Shown piece after piece: positions 33,133-40,447 of a DNA stretch of 64,000 bases. How positions within the stretch are numbered: position 1 is the first letter of the stretch; each line of letters opens with the position of its first letter. Both the position numbers and the translations under genes were made by a program. This DNA comes from Streptomyces sp. NBC_01471. Lineage in GTDB: Bacteria; Actinomycetota; Actinomycetes; Streptomycetales; Streptomycetaceae. The DNA is taken from contig NZ_CP109450.1 in the NCBI RefSeq assembly GCF_041438865.1, forward strand, positions 5,768,501 through 5,832,500. The letters run 5' to 3'. The notes beneath the pieces were generated by a model that was not told the origin of the DNA, made no database searches, and saw nothing but the letters and a program-made list of their open reading frames with translations.

Positions 33133-34113
33133 TCAGCGCACCACTGTGCCCGGCGTCGCTCCGAGGAGGCCCAGCTCGGCGCGGGTCGGGGCGCCCTCCC
33201 AGTCACCGGTCGCGGCCACCGCGAACGCTCCCGTGGTCACCGCCCGGTCCAGCCGTCCCGCCGTGTCCGAGCCGTCGAGCAGCGCCGAGAGATACCCGGC
33301 GACGAACGCGTCGCCCGCACCGACCGGATCCACGGCCGGCACCGTACGGGCCGGGGTGTGCAGTTCCCCCTGCAAGGTGTACGCCGTGGCGCCCGCCGCG
33401 CCGAGCTTGACCACGACCTCGCCCGCCCCGGCCTCCAGCAGCGCTTCCGCCCGCAGGGCGGGGTCTTCCGGCGAGCCCTCGGGCAGACAGAGCGGCAGCT
33501 CGTCGTCGGACGCGATCAGTACGTCGGCGCGCGGCGCCCAGTCCCGCATCACCGCCGAGGCCTCCTCCGTACTCCACAGCCGGGAGCGGAAGTTGACGTC
33601 GAGGCTGATCAACACGTCGGTGTCGGCTGCCAGTTCCATGGCCCGTTCGGCGGCCGACCGGGCCGTGGGGGAGAGGGCGGGGGTGATGCCGGTCAGATGC
33701 AGCACGCGGGGCGCGTCACTCGCTGCGCCCGCCCCGGCTGTCAGGAAAGAGGTGAACGCCCGCTCGACATCGTCGGCCGCGACCCTCGAACCGGCCGATC
33801 CCGCACGGTAGTAGTGCACCCGGGTCACGCCGGGCAGCCGTGGTTCGAAGAGGAGCAGCCCGGTGGGCGCGCCGTCGTCACACGTGGAGCCGGTGACGCC
33901 GACCCCCTCGGCACGCAGCGTCCGCAGCACCAGCTCACCGGCCTCGTCGGCGCCGACCGCGCCCGCCCAGTGCACCGGGTGCCCCAGCCGGGCCAGACCG
34001 ATGGCCACGTTCGACTCGGCGCCGGCGACCGAGACGGTCATCGTGCCGCCCAGTTTCAACTGCCCGTCGCCGCGCAGCGCGACCATCGTCTCGCCGAAGG
34101 TGAAGACGCTCAT
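33133..34113 (-). CDS. PfkB carbohydrate kinase (2-keto-3-deoxygluconate kinase-like)
   Basis: A 326-residue ribokinase-family enzyme from ATG 34113, which overlaps the upstream aldolase stop as ATGA. The PfkB signature 1 is GGTMTVSVAGAESNVAIGLARLG-like in the first 45 residues (split here as GAESNVAIGLARLG), and the catalytic signature 2 is VDPVGAGDAFVAGY. Pairing with a KDPG aldolase points to phosphorylation of 2-keto-3-deoxygluconate in sugar-acid catabolism (pectin, glucuronate or galactonate routes). Confidence 0.9.
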   Translation of the reverse strand: MSVFTFGETMVALRGDGQLKLGGTMTVSVAGAESNVAIGLARLGHPVHWAGAVGADEAGELVLRTLRAEGVGVTGSTCDDGAPTGLLLFEPRLPGVTRVHYYRAGSAGSRVAADDVERAFTSFLTAGAGAASDAPRVLHLTGITPALSPTARSAAERAMELAADTDVLISLDVNFRSRLWSTEEASAVMRDWAPRADVLIASDDELPLCLPEGSPEDPALRAEALLEAGAGEVVVKLGAAGATAYTLQGELHTPARTVPAVDPVGAGDAFVAGYLSALLDGSDTAGRLDRAVTTGAFAVAATGDWEGAPTRAELGLLGATPGTVVR

Positions 34114-34778
34114 GACCGGACCGCCGTGGCCGCTGCCCCGGCGGCCCGCGCCGTCTCCACGACGTTCAGGAACGCGGCGGCCCGCTGCCGCAGGGCGTCC
34201 TGGCCCCCGCCGTCCGCAGCGTCCCCGATCAGCGGCGAACCGACTCCCACGGCGACCGCACCCAGCGCCAGATACTCGGCGGCGGCGGTCGCGTCCACCC
34301 CGCCCACCGGTACGAAAGGAACGTCCGGGAAGGGGGCCCGCAGCGCCTTCAGATAGGAGGGCCCGCCCACCGAGGCCGGGAAGAGCTTCAGCGCGGCGGC
34401 GCCGGCCGCGACACCGGCGATGACCTCGGTGGGGGTGACGACTCCGGAGAGTACGGGGAGCCCCAGCCGTACGGACTCGTCCACACTCGCACCGAGCCCC
34501 GGCGTCACGATGAAACCGGCCCCGGCGTCGGCGGCCCGCCGTGCGTCGTCGGCGGTGAGCACGGTGCCCGCGCCCAGCCACGCGCCGTCCCCGAGCGCGG
34601 CCCGCGCCCGGCGTATGACCCCGAGCGCGTCCGTGCCGCTGAGCGACACCTCGACCAGGGGTATCCCGCTCTCGACGAGCGTCATCACCGACCTGAAGGA
34701 CGCCTCGGGGTCCGAGCCGCGGACGATGGCGACCAGCCGCTCGTTCCGGAGACTCGCGGTGAAGTCCGTGCGGTCCAT
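34110..34778 (-). CDS. eda: 2-dehydro-3-deoxyphosphogluconate aldolase
   Basis: A 222-residue class I aldolase cleaving KDPG to pyruvate and glyceraldehyde 3-phosphate. The Schiff-base lysine is K131 in AALKLFPAS and the catalytic glutamate is E43 in LVEVSLSG. Length and motif order are normal for Eda. It is the first gene of a two-gene operon with the KDG kinase. No transporter or regulator for sugar acids is in the neighbourhood. Confidence 0.93.
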   Translation of the reverse strand: MDRTDFTASLRNERLVAIVRGSDPEASFRSVMTLVESGIPLVEVSLSGTDALGVIRRARAALGDGAWLGAGTVLTADDARRAADAGAGFIVTPGLGASVDESVRLGLPVLSGVVTPTEVIAGVAAGAAALKLFPASVGGPSYLKALRAPFPDVPFVPVGGVDATAAAEYLALGAVAVGVGSPLIGDAADGGGQDALRQRAAAFLNVVETARAAGAAATAVRS

Positions 34779-35108
34779 GCTGTTCTCTTCCTGTGCTCGG
34801 GTGATTCGGTTGCCCGGGGGTGGTTGTGGTTCGGGGGTCGGTACGCGGGAACAGGGGTGGCTCGTTGCCGTGGAGGACCGTCCGGGCCGGGGCCGGCGAG
34901 GGCGCCCGGGCCGGAATGAGCCCGTCCGGACGTGATCTGATCACCCCGGCACGTCCGTCCACCGGCCCGTGAGCCGCCCGACACCACTCGTATCAACCCG
35001 GCTCGACCCGGTTCAAGCCGCGGCGACCCGGCTCAACGGCCCGTGCGATGCCCGGCTCAACGCCCCGGCCCATCGATGCCCGGCCCCATGTCCAGCTCAA
35101 TGCCCGGC
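34779..35108. repeat. 330-bp gap with degenerate CCCGGCTCAA-type direct repeats
   Basis: No gene is supported. From about 34993 to 35126 the motif GCCCGGCTCAA or close variants recurs at least six times with irregular spacing. The last copies overlap the 3' end of the coiled-coil gene. The left part (34779-34960) holds the eda promoter; no clear boxes were found. Confidence 0.5.
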
Positions 35109-36464
35109 TCAATGCCCGGCTCCGCGCTCCTCGCGGATCTGCTCGACCACGTGCGTGGCGGTCTTCCGTACCTCCTCGGTCTCGGTGAGGAAGTGCCAGT
35201 AGTCGGGGTGCCGGCCCTCCAGCCCCGCGATCGCCCGGTCCAGCCGTTCCACCGCCTGGTCGAGCGGGCGGGCGTGCCGGGGGTCCGGTGTGTTCCGGCC
35301 CGCCATCGCCAGCCGCTGGGCGTCCCGGATCGCGAACCTGGTCCGCTCGATCTCCTGCTGCGGATCCTTCGCCACGGCGTTGAGCCGGTCGAGTCGCGCA
35401 CCGGCCGCGGAGACCGCCTCGTCGGTGTTGTTGAGCAGCGTCCTGACCGTTGTGAGCAGGGAGGTGGCGTCCGGCCAGCGCTGCTCCTCGCGCGCCCTGG
35501 TCGCCTCCTTGAGCTTCTCCTCCGCCTGCCGCACGGACACGGCGGCCTGCTCGGGCACATGCTGGAGATCCTGCCAGCAGGGCGCGGTGAAGCGGCGCCG
35601 CAGCTCGCTGAGGACCGGGGCGACCGTCCCCGCCCGGGTGGTGAGCGCCTGGGCGCGGGTACGCAGCGACACCAGGCGCCGGTCGATCTCGGAGGCGCGC
35701 TCCGGCAGCCGGGCGGCCTCCGCCCGTACGGCTTCGGCGTCACGCATCACCTGTTCCGCGCGGTCCAGGGTGCCCTGCACGCCGTGCTGACCGGCGCCCT
35801 GGTTGAGCTTGGTCAGCTCGGGCCCGAGCTGCGCGAGACGGGTGGCCAGGTCGTCGGCCTTCAGCCCGGATTCCCTTACCGCGTCGAGAGCATTGCTCGC
35901 GGAGAGGAGCGCCTGTCGCGCGCGCTCCACGGCGGGCGCGAGCCGGGCGAGCTGGGTCTCGGCCTTGCCGAGCAGCGGCCCCAGCCCCTGCCCGAACCGG
36001 TCGAGCTCGCCCTTCACTCGTACAAGATCGTCCTTGGCCCGGGTCAGCTCCGTACGCGCCTGGGACAGGGCGGAGCCCTCCAGACCGTCCCGGTCCAGGT
36101 CATGGGCGTCGACCGCGGTGATGTACGAGGAGCTGACCTCGTCGATCCGCTGCCCCAGCGAGGCGAAATCGGAGAGGGCCTTGCGGGCCTCCGGCGAGTT
36201 GTCCACCGCGGAGATGGTCTCGATGGAGATCCGCAGATCGCGCTGAGCGGTGTCGAGGTCGTAGAAGGCGGCGGCCGCGGCATCCTTCGCGGCCTGCGCG
36301 TCGGCCCGCTGGCTCTCACCGCGCCCGCCGAACCAACGCCGCGTGCCCCCACCTGCGAAGGAACCGGCCAGACCGGCCAGCAACGGCACCGGGAGGACCA
36401 TGAGCGTCAGGACATCCCGGACGGCACTCGATCGCGCATACGGCTGCCCGTGTCTTGCCGTCAC
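35109..36464 (-). CDS. Membrane-anchored coiled-coil protein
   Basis: A 451-residue protein from GTG 36464 (GGAG 6 nt upstream). An N-terminal hydrophobic stretch DVLTLMVLPVPLLAGLAGSF (residues about 18-37) should be a membrane anchor, followed by a long run of charged heptad-like helices (residues about 60-440) rich in Ala, Arg, Glu and Leu. It resembles conserved streptomycete coiled-coil proteins of unknown function, structurally reminiscent of SMC/PspA-type proteins. Its last codons run into the CCCGGCTCAA repeat region. Confidence 0.8.
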   Translation of the reverse strand: MTARHGQPYARSSAVRDVLTLMVLPVPLLAGLAGSFAGGGTRRWFGGRGESQRADAQAAKDAAAAAFYDLDTAQRDLRISIETISAVDNSPEARKALSDFASLGQRIDEVSSSYITAVDAHDLDRDGLEGSALSQARTELTRAKDDLVRVKGELDRFGQGLGPLLGKAETQLARLAPAVERARQALLSASNALDAVRESGLKADDLATRLAQLGPELTKLNQGAGQHGVQGTLDRAEQVMRDAEAVRAEAARLPERASEIDRRLVSLRTRAQALTTRAGTVAPVLSELRRRFTAPCWQDLQHVPEQAAVSVRQAEEKLKEATRAREEQRWPDATSLLTTVRTLLNNTDEAVSAAGARLDRLNAVAKDPQQEIERTRFAIRDAQRLAMAGRNTPDPRHARPLDQAVERLDRAIAGLEGRHPDYWHFLTETEEVRKTATHVVEQIREERGAGH

Positions 36465-36535
36465 ATCCCTCTCCCGTGCTGGTCCACCCTGCCCTGGCCA
36501 TTCTCCCACCAGGTAGGGACGAACACACGGGCCGG

Positions 36536-37300
36536 TCAGTTCGCGCTTCGAACAGTGATCCTTCCGTTGTCGCTGTGCGCGGTCACCGTGTGGCGACTGG
36601 CGTCGTCCGTCGGCACGCCGACCTTGGTACTGCCATTGTTGGTCCGGGTCCGGACCTTGTACGCGAGCCCCGGTTTCTGGGGCAGCGCGATCTCGATCGA
36701 CCCGTTGTTGCTGTCGGTCTCCACCCGGTCGGGAGCCGCGGTGAGCGACAGCCGTACCTCGCCGTTGCTGGAGTCCGCGGTGATCTGCCTGGACGAGATG
36801 CCGTCGGCGTCGATGGTCCCGTTGTCGCTGTTCAGGTCCAGGGCTCCGCTGGAGTCCCGGACGGTGACCTTGCCGTTGTCCGAGCGGAGCTTCAGCGGGG
36901 TGTCGAATCCGGTGGCGGTCACGGACCCGTTGTCGTCCTTCAGGACCACGGCCACCCCGCGCGGCACCTTGATCTGGTGCCGCGCCGCACAGCTGCTGAT
37001 GACGGCGCTGCACTTCACTTTCAGGCTGAGCGTGTCGTTCTCCATCGACCAGGAGGCATGGGGCCCGCTGCCCATGAAGACCCATCCGTCGACGTGCCGG
37101 GTGACCTCCACGGACTTCACATCGGCGGGCACCAGCTCGACGGCGGAGTCGTCGGTGCGGATGGTCAGCGTCTTCCCGCTCAGCGCGAACGCCTTGTGCT
37201 CGGCGGGTGCGTCCGACGGATCCGAGCCGCACCCGGTGAGCGCGACGGAAACAAGAACGGCCCCCCCGGCCGCGACAAGCGTACGAGTACGGAGTGCCAC
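36536..37300 (-). CDS. DUF4097-type beta-helix lipoprotein
   Basis: A 254-residue protein from GTG 37300; the GGGGGA ribosome site favours it over the ATG at 37309. A lipobox LVSVALTGC puts the lipidated cysteine at about residue 24. The mature chain is a series of short repeats around (S/N)DNGxIxV (for example DDNGSVTATG, SDNGKVTVRD, SDNGTIDADG, SSNGEVRLSL), which predicts a right-handed beta-helix as in the DUF4097/bactofilin-like adhesin families. It is an extracytoplasmic membrane-attached protein of unknown role, 71 bp downstream of the coiled-coil gene start on the same strand. Confidence 0.85.
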   Translation of the reverse strand: MALRTRTLVAAGGAVLVSVALTGCGSDPSDAPAEHKAFALSGKTLTIRTDDSAVELVPADVKSVEVTRHVDGWVFMGSGPHASWSMENDTLSLKVKCSAVISSCAARHQIKVPRGVAVVLKDDNGSVTATGFDTPLKLRSDNGKVTVRDSSGALDLNSDNGTIDADGISSRQITADSSNGEVRLSLTAAPDRVETDSNNGSIEIALPQKPGLAYKVRTRTNNGSTKVGVPTDDASRHTVTAHSDNGRITVRSAN

Positions 37301-37526
37301 GTAGATCATTCCCCCAGATCGAACCGAACCTGCCGAAGAGCCCCAACGGTACGGAGCGCCCCCACCCCCACACGATCCAGCGGCCCACCGGACCGGGGGT
37401 GGGGATAACCCCCGGGCGTACCGGGCGGCGCGGCGCGCCGGGGCGTGTGCCCCGGAGCGTTCCTTGCCCCCTGCAACAGATTTACGAGCGGGGGCCCAGG
37501 GCCATGTACCCTGTTGCTTCATCCAC

Positions 37527-37598
37527 GGGTGCGTAGCTCAGGGGTAGAGCGCCGCTCTTACAAAGCGGATGTCGGCGGTTCGAAACCGTCCGCGCCCA
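37527..37598 (+). tRNA. tRNA-Val (anticodon UAC)
   Basis: A full cloverleaf: acceptor GGGTGCG / CGCGCCC, D-stem GCTC/GAGC, anticodon stem CCGCT/AGCGG with loop CTTACAA (anticodon TAC), T-stem GGCGG/CCGTC with TTCGAAA, discriminator A. 72 nt without encoded CCA. It reads GUA and by wobble GUG. Confidence 0.95.
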
Positions 37599-37604
37599 CC
37601 CGTA

Positions 37605-37640
37605 CGAAGGCCCCCGACCGATCATGGTCGGGGGCCTTCG
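37605..37640. terminator. Terminator after tRNA-Val
   Basis: Perfect 15-bp stem CGAAGGCCCCCGACC / GGTCGGGGGCCTTCG with loop GATCAT. It also ends the HAD pseudogene from the other side. Confidence 0.85.
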
Positions 37641-37904
37641 GCATTCCCTTCCGTGAAGGCGAGAATGTCGCGGACCGCTTCGCGCAGGCTCCCGAAGTGA
37701 CGGTGGACGCCGTCCACCGCGACGGGAGTGTTGACTCCCCACACCGTCATCCCGGCACGCAGTCCGGACAGGACAGTCCAGCCCGTACCGCTCCGCCCAT
37801 ACGCGCCAGACCCGGCGCTGGTTGTCCACCGCATCGATCAACGTGCCATCGACATCGAACAGGACATACTTCCTGGCTCCAGGCCGGACAGGTTCACCGA
37901 TCAC
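37622..37904 (-). pseudogene. HAD-like hydrolase with central deletion and frameshift
   Basis: The N-terminal frame from GTG 37904 reads KYVLFDVDGTLIDAVDNQRR, an intact HAD motif I, up to about residue 43 (37776). The sequence then continues as a typical HAD C-terminus only in a different frame (LRAGMTVWGVNTPVAVDGVH...FGSLREAVRDIL) to 37622. About 90 codons remain where 200-220 are expected, so the core domain with motifs II-IV is missing. It abuts the tRNA-Val terminator. Intact HAD genes occur elsewhere in this window (32026, 50933). Confidence 0.75.
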
Positions 37905-38100
37905 ACCCCGATCATGCCAGCAGACTCCGAGACAGGGAGCTGCTCGGGACAGCCCTGCTTCCGGCCCGGAGAAGTCAGGAGCCGTCGGCGACCGAGCCTC
38001 GCGGACGTGCCGTACGCAAGGCGCGCGCCCTGTTGGCCTGGCCGGTCGCTCTGAGCCGAAGCCGCGCAGGCCGCTCCACCCACCAAACCGGCCGGCGGTG

Positions 38101-39315
38101 CTACTCGCCGTCCTGGTCCAGCCGGTCCGTTCGGTCCGTTCGGCCCATCCGGTCCGGGTGGGAGCCTGCGTTGGAGAGGGGGTTCGGGCCCGGGCCCGCC
38201 GGGCTGAGTCCCGCTGTCCATTTCTCCTCGATACGGCCGAACTTCCAGATCGCCATGGCCACCAGCCAGGTCACGAAGAACAGCCCGACGATCACGAACC
38301 CGACGATGTTCAGATCCAGACCGCCGACCCAGTCCCAGAAGGCGCCGTGCAGGCCGAGCTTCTCGGTGAGCAGGCCGAGCAGCTCGACCGTTCCGATGAT
38401 GAACGCCACCGCCACCGAGAGACCGGTGATCGTGAGGTTGTAGTAGACCTTGCGGACCGGCTTCGAGAACGCCCAGCCGTACGCGAAGTTCATGAACGAG
38501 CCGTCGATGGTGTCCAGCAGGCACATACCGGCTGCGAACAGCACCGGCAGGCAGAGGATCGCGTACCAGGGCAGGCCCGACGCGGCGCCGGAGCCCGCGA
38601 GGACGAGCAGGGCGATCTCCGTCGCGGTGTCGAAGCCGAGGCCGAAGAGCAGCCCGAGCGGATACATCTGCCAGGGCTTGGTGATCGACTTCATCAGGCG
38701 GCCCAGGAGCCGGTTCATCAGGCCCCGGTTGTTCAGGTGCTCCTCCAGGGCGGCCTCGTCGAAGTCGCCCGAGCGCATCTTCCGGAAGACCTTCCAGATC
38801 CCCACCAGGATGAGGACGTTGATGCCGGCGATCAGATAGAGGAAGAACCCGGAGACGGTCGTGCCGATCAGGCCGGTGACGTTGTGCAGCTGGGAGTTGT
38901 CGTCGCGCACCGGGCCCGCGATGGCCTTCACGCCCAGGGACAGCAGGAACGCCAGGGCGAACACGATGCTGGAGTGCCCGAGCGAGAACCAGAAGCCCAC
39001 TGACAAGGGGCGCTGCTTCTCGTTCATCAGCTTGCGGGTGGTGTTGTCGATCGCCGCGATGTGATCCGCGTCGAAGGCGTGCCGCATGCCCAGGGTGTAC
39101 GCGGTGACGCCGATCCCGATGCCGAACGACTTCGTACCGAGGCTGTAGTGCTCGGGAGCCACGATCGTCACCAGCGTGAGCCACCCGACGACGTGCAGTG
39201 CAAGGATGAAGGCGCCCATGCCGCCCAGCCTGGTCCACTCCTGGCGCGTCATCGACATCCGCAGACGCCGGCGTCGCGTGAGGGGCGCGGGTGGTGCGGT
39301 GGACGTGGTGCTCAT
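38101..39315 (-). CDS. Nickel/cobalt permease (NiCoT, HoxN/NixA family)
   Basis: A 404-residue membrane transporter from ATG 39315 (GGAAGG upstream). The NiCoT signature RHAFDADHIAAIDN (HX4DH) in helix II is intact, as are LGHSSIVF and the LGFDTATEIALL motif in later helices; about eight transmembrane helices are visible. It imports Ni2+ or Co2+ for urease, hydrogenase or Ni-SOD. The C-terminal tail (about 25 residues, PDRMGRTDRTDRLDQDGE) is hydrophilic and low-complexity. Two tandem Nur-like boxes lie 40-70 bp upstream, indicating nickel-dependent repression. Confidence 0.93.
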   Translation of the reverse strand: MSTTSTAPPAPLTRRRRLRMSMTRQEWTRLGGMGAFILALHVVGWLTLVTIVAPEHYSLGTKSFGIGIGVTAYTLGMRHAFDADHIAAIDNTTRKLMNEKQRPLSVGFWFSLGHSSIVFALAFLLSLGVKAIAGPVRDDNSQLHNVTGLIGTTVSGFFLYLIAGINVLILVGIWKVFRKMRSGDFDEAALEEHLNNRGLMNRLLGRLMKSITKPWQMYPLGLLFGLGFDTATEIALLVLAGSGAASGLPWYAILCLPVLFAAGMCLLDTIDGSFMNFAYGWAFSKPVRKVYYNLTITGLSVAVAFIIGTVELLGLLTEKLGLHGAFWDWVGGLDLNIVGFVIVGLFFVTWLVAMAIWKFGRIEEKWTAGLSPAGPGPNPLSNAGSHPDRMGRTDRTDRLDQDGE

Positions 39316-39354
39316 GGGTGCTGCCTTCCGGTTCGATAAGCCGTAGACAGCCAA

Positions 39355-39388
39355 TTGCAAACACATCGCAATTGCAACCATGATGCAG
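39355..39388 (-). promoter_or_regulatory. Two tandem Nur-type boxes upstream of the nickel permease
   Basis: The known Streptomyces Nur consensus is TTGCAA-N5-TTGCAA. Here TTGCAA-ACACA-TCGCAA (39355-39371) is immediately followed by TTGCAA-CCATG-ATGCAG (39372-39388), so four half-sites stand at regular spacing. They lie 40-73 bp upstream of ATG 39315. Nur is the nickel-sensing Fur-family repressor that controls nickel uptake and Ni/Fe SOD genes in Streptomyces; recognition here is by sequence only. Confidence 0.75.
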
Positions 39389-39500
39389 TAAAGGCAGGTC
39401 AGGGCAGTGTTCCGTCACGTCTGCCGGCCTCACGTCTGCTGCCTGGTGCCGCGTCTGTCCGCTGTCCGCTACCGCGTGGGCGCGTCCGTTCCCGGGCCCG

Positions 39501-40176
39501 CTACCGTGCCGTGTCCCAGGTCCTGCTGACGGCGCCGTCGTCCCGGTAACGGAGCAGCAGCATGGCCGCGTCGTCCTGGAGGGGGCCCGCCGTGTGCCGC
39601 ACCAGGTCCCTGCGCAGGCACTCCAGCGCGTGCTCGGGATCATCGTCCCTCAGCAGCTGGCGCCGCTCCCCAAGGGGGTAGAAGGTGCCGTCGCGGTCCC
39701 GGGCCTCGGTCACCCCGTCGGTATAGAGGAGCAGCTGGTCGCCGGGGCCGAAGGCGACCCGGAAGGGCTGCGGTCCTCGGTCCCGTGGACGCCGAGGCCT
39801 CGGTGATGGAGCGCACGCCGGCCAGCTCCGCCTCGCGGCGCCTGCGTATGACCGTGGCCGCGATCCCGGCGATGGTCACCCCGGCCACCGACGACATCGC
39901 GGTGTATCCGCGCCTGGCGTGGAACGCCCCGTCGTGCCAGGCGAGCGAGTAGCAGAGCACGAGGGCCAGCAGTCCGATGGCCGCTGTGCGCCGCCAGCCG
40001 CCGATCAGGCCCGCGAACGCCGGTCCGAGCGAGATCAGCGGCAGGAATCCGATTCCCGAACCCCCTGCGATGTCCACCCCCGCGACCACGGCCATCACCG
40101 CGAACGGCAGGACCGACAGTGAGGCCGTACCCGTACCCGTACCCGTATCCGGTCGGGTCCGACCGCTGGTGGCCAT
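39501..40176 (-). pseudogene. SpoIIE-type PP2C phosphatase with central deletion and frameshift
   Basis: The 5' part (from ATG 40176) encodes a membrane region with several hydrophobic helices and the linker RRRREAELAGVRSITEA. The 3' part, in another frame, encodes PFRVAFGPGDQLLLYTDGVT and ends DDAAMLLLRYRD, the end of a PP2C/SpoIIE domain. Roughly 150 residues holding most of the catalytic core are absent at about 39785. The start also carries a (CCGTAC)n hexamer run (about 40126-40148) encoding GTGTGT. Intact homologues regulate sigma factors through anti-anti-sigma dephosphorylation. Confidence 0.75.
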
Positions 40177-40447
40177 GGATCGGACGGCTCGTGGCCTCGA
40201 TCCGTGTCCACCCTAGATGTTTGGGCTATGCAATGGTTTCCCATGCGAAGCATCGGGGCCACTGCGCCGTTGTGGAAGCCGGGCAGGCCGCGTACGGGCA
40301 GATCGCGCTCGCACGGCTGGGCGACCCCGGCGGACGCCTCGAATCTCTCCCGTACCCGCGTGTGAAACCGAACACCCTCATGAGGCAGTCTCTGTTGACG
40401 TGTACTCACTCCCGCATCAGACCCAACAGAGCACTCCCGAGGGCCAC
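40177..40447. other. Gap upstream of the RCK-domain gene
   Basis: About 270 bp between the SpoIIE pseudogene start and the RCK gene. In-frame codons extend into it from the right but show no homology; a promoter for the RCK gene is expected, none was fixed. Confidence 0.35.

Noticed and set aside
37527..37640. Integrated element with an att site at tRNA-Val
   Set aside because: No integrase, no repeat of the tRNA 3' end found further right, and neighbouring genes are ordinary chromosomal ones.
40126..40150. Phase-variable repeat (CCGTAC)n at the SpoIIE 5' end
   Set aside because: Unit length is a multiple of three, so changes would not shift frame, and the gene is already broken by a deletion.
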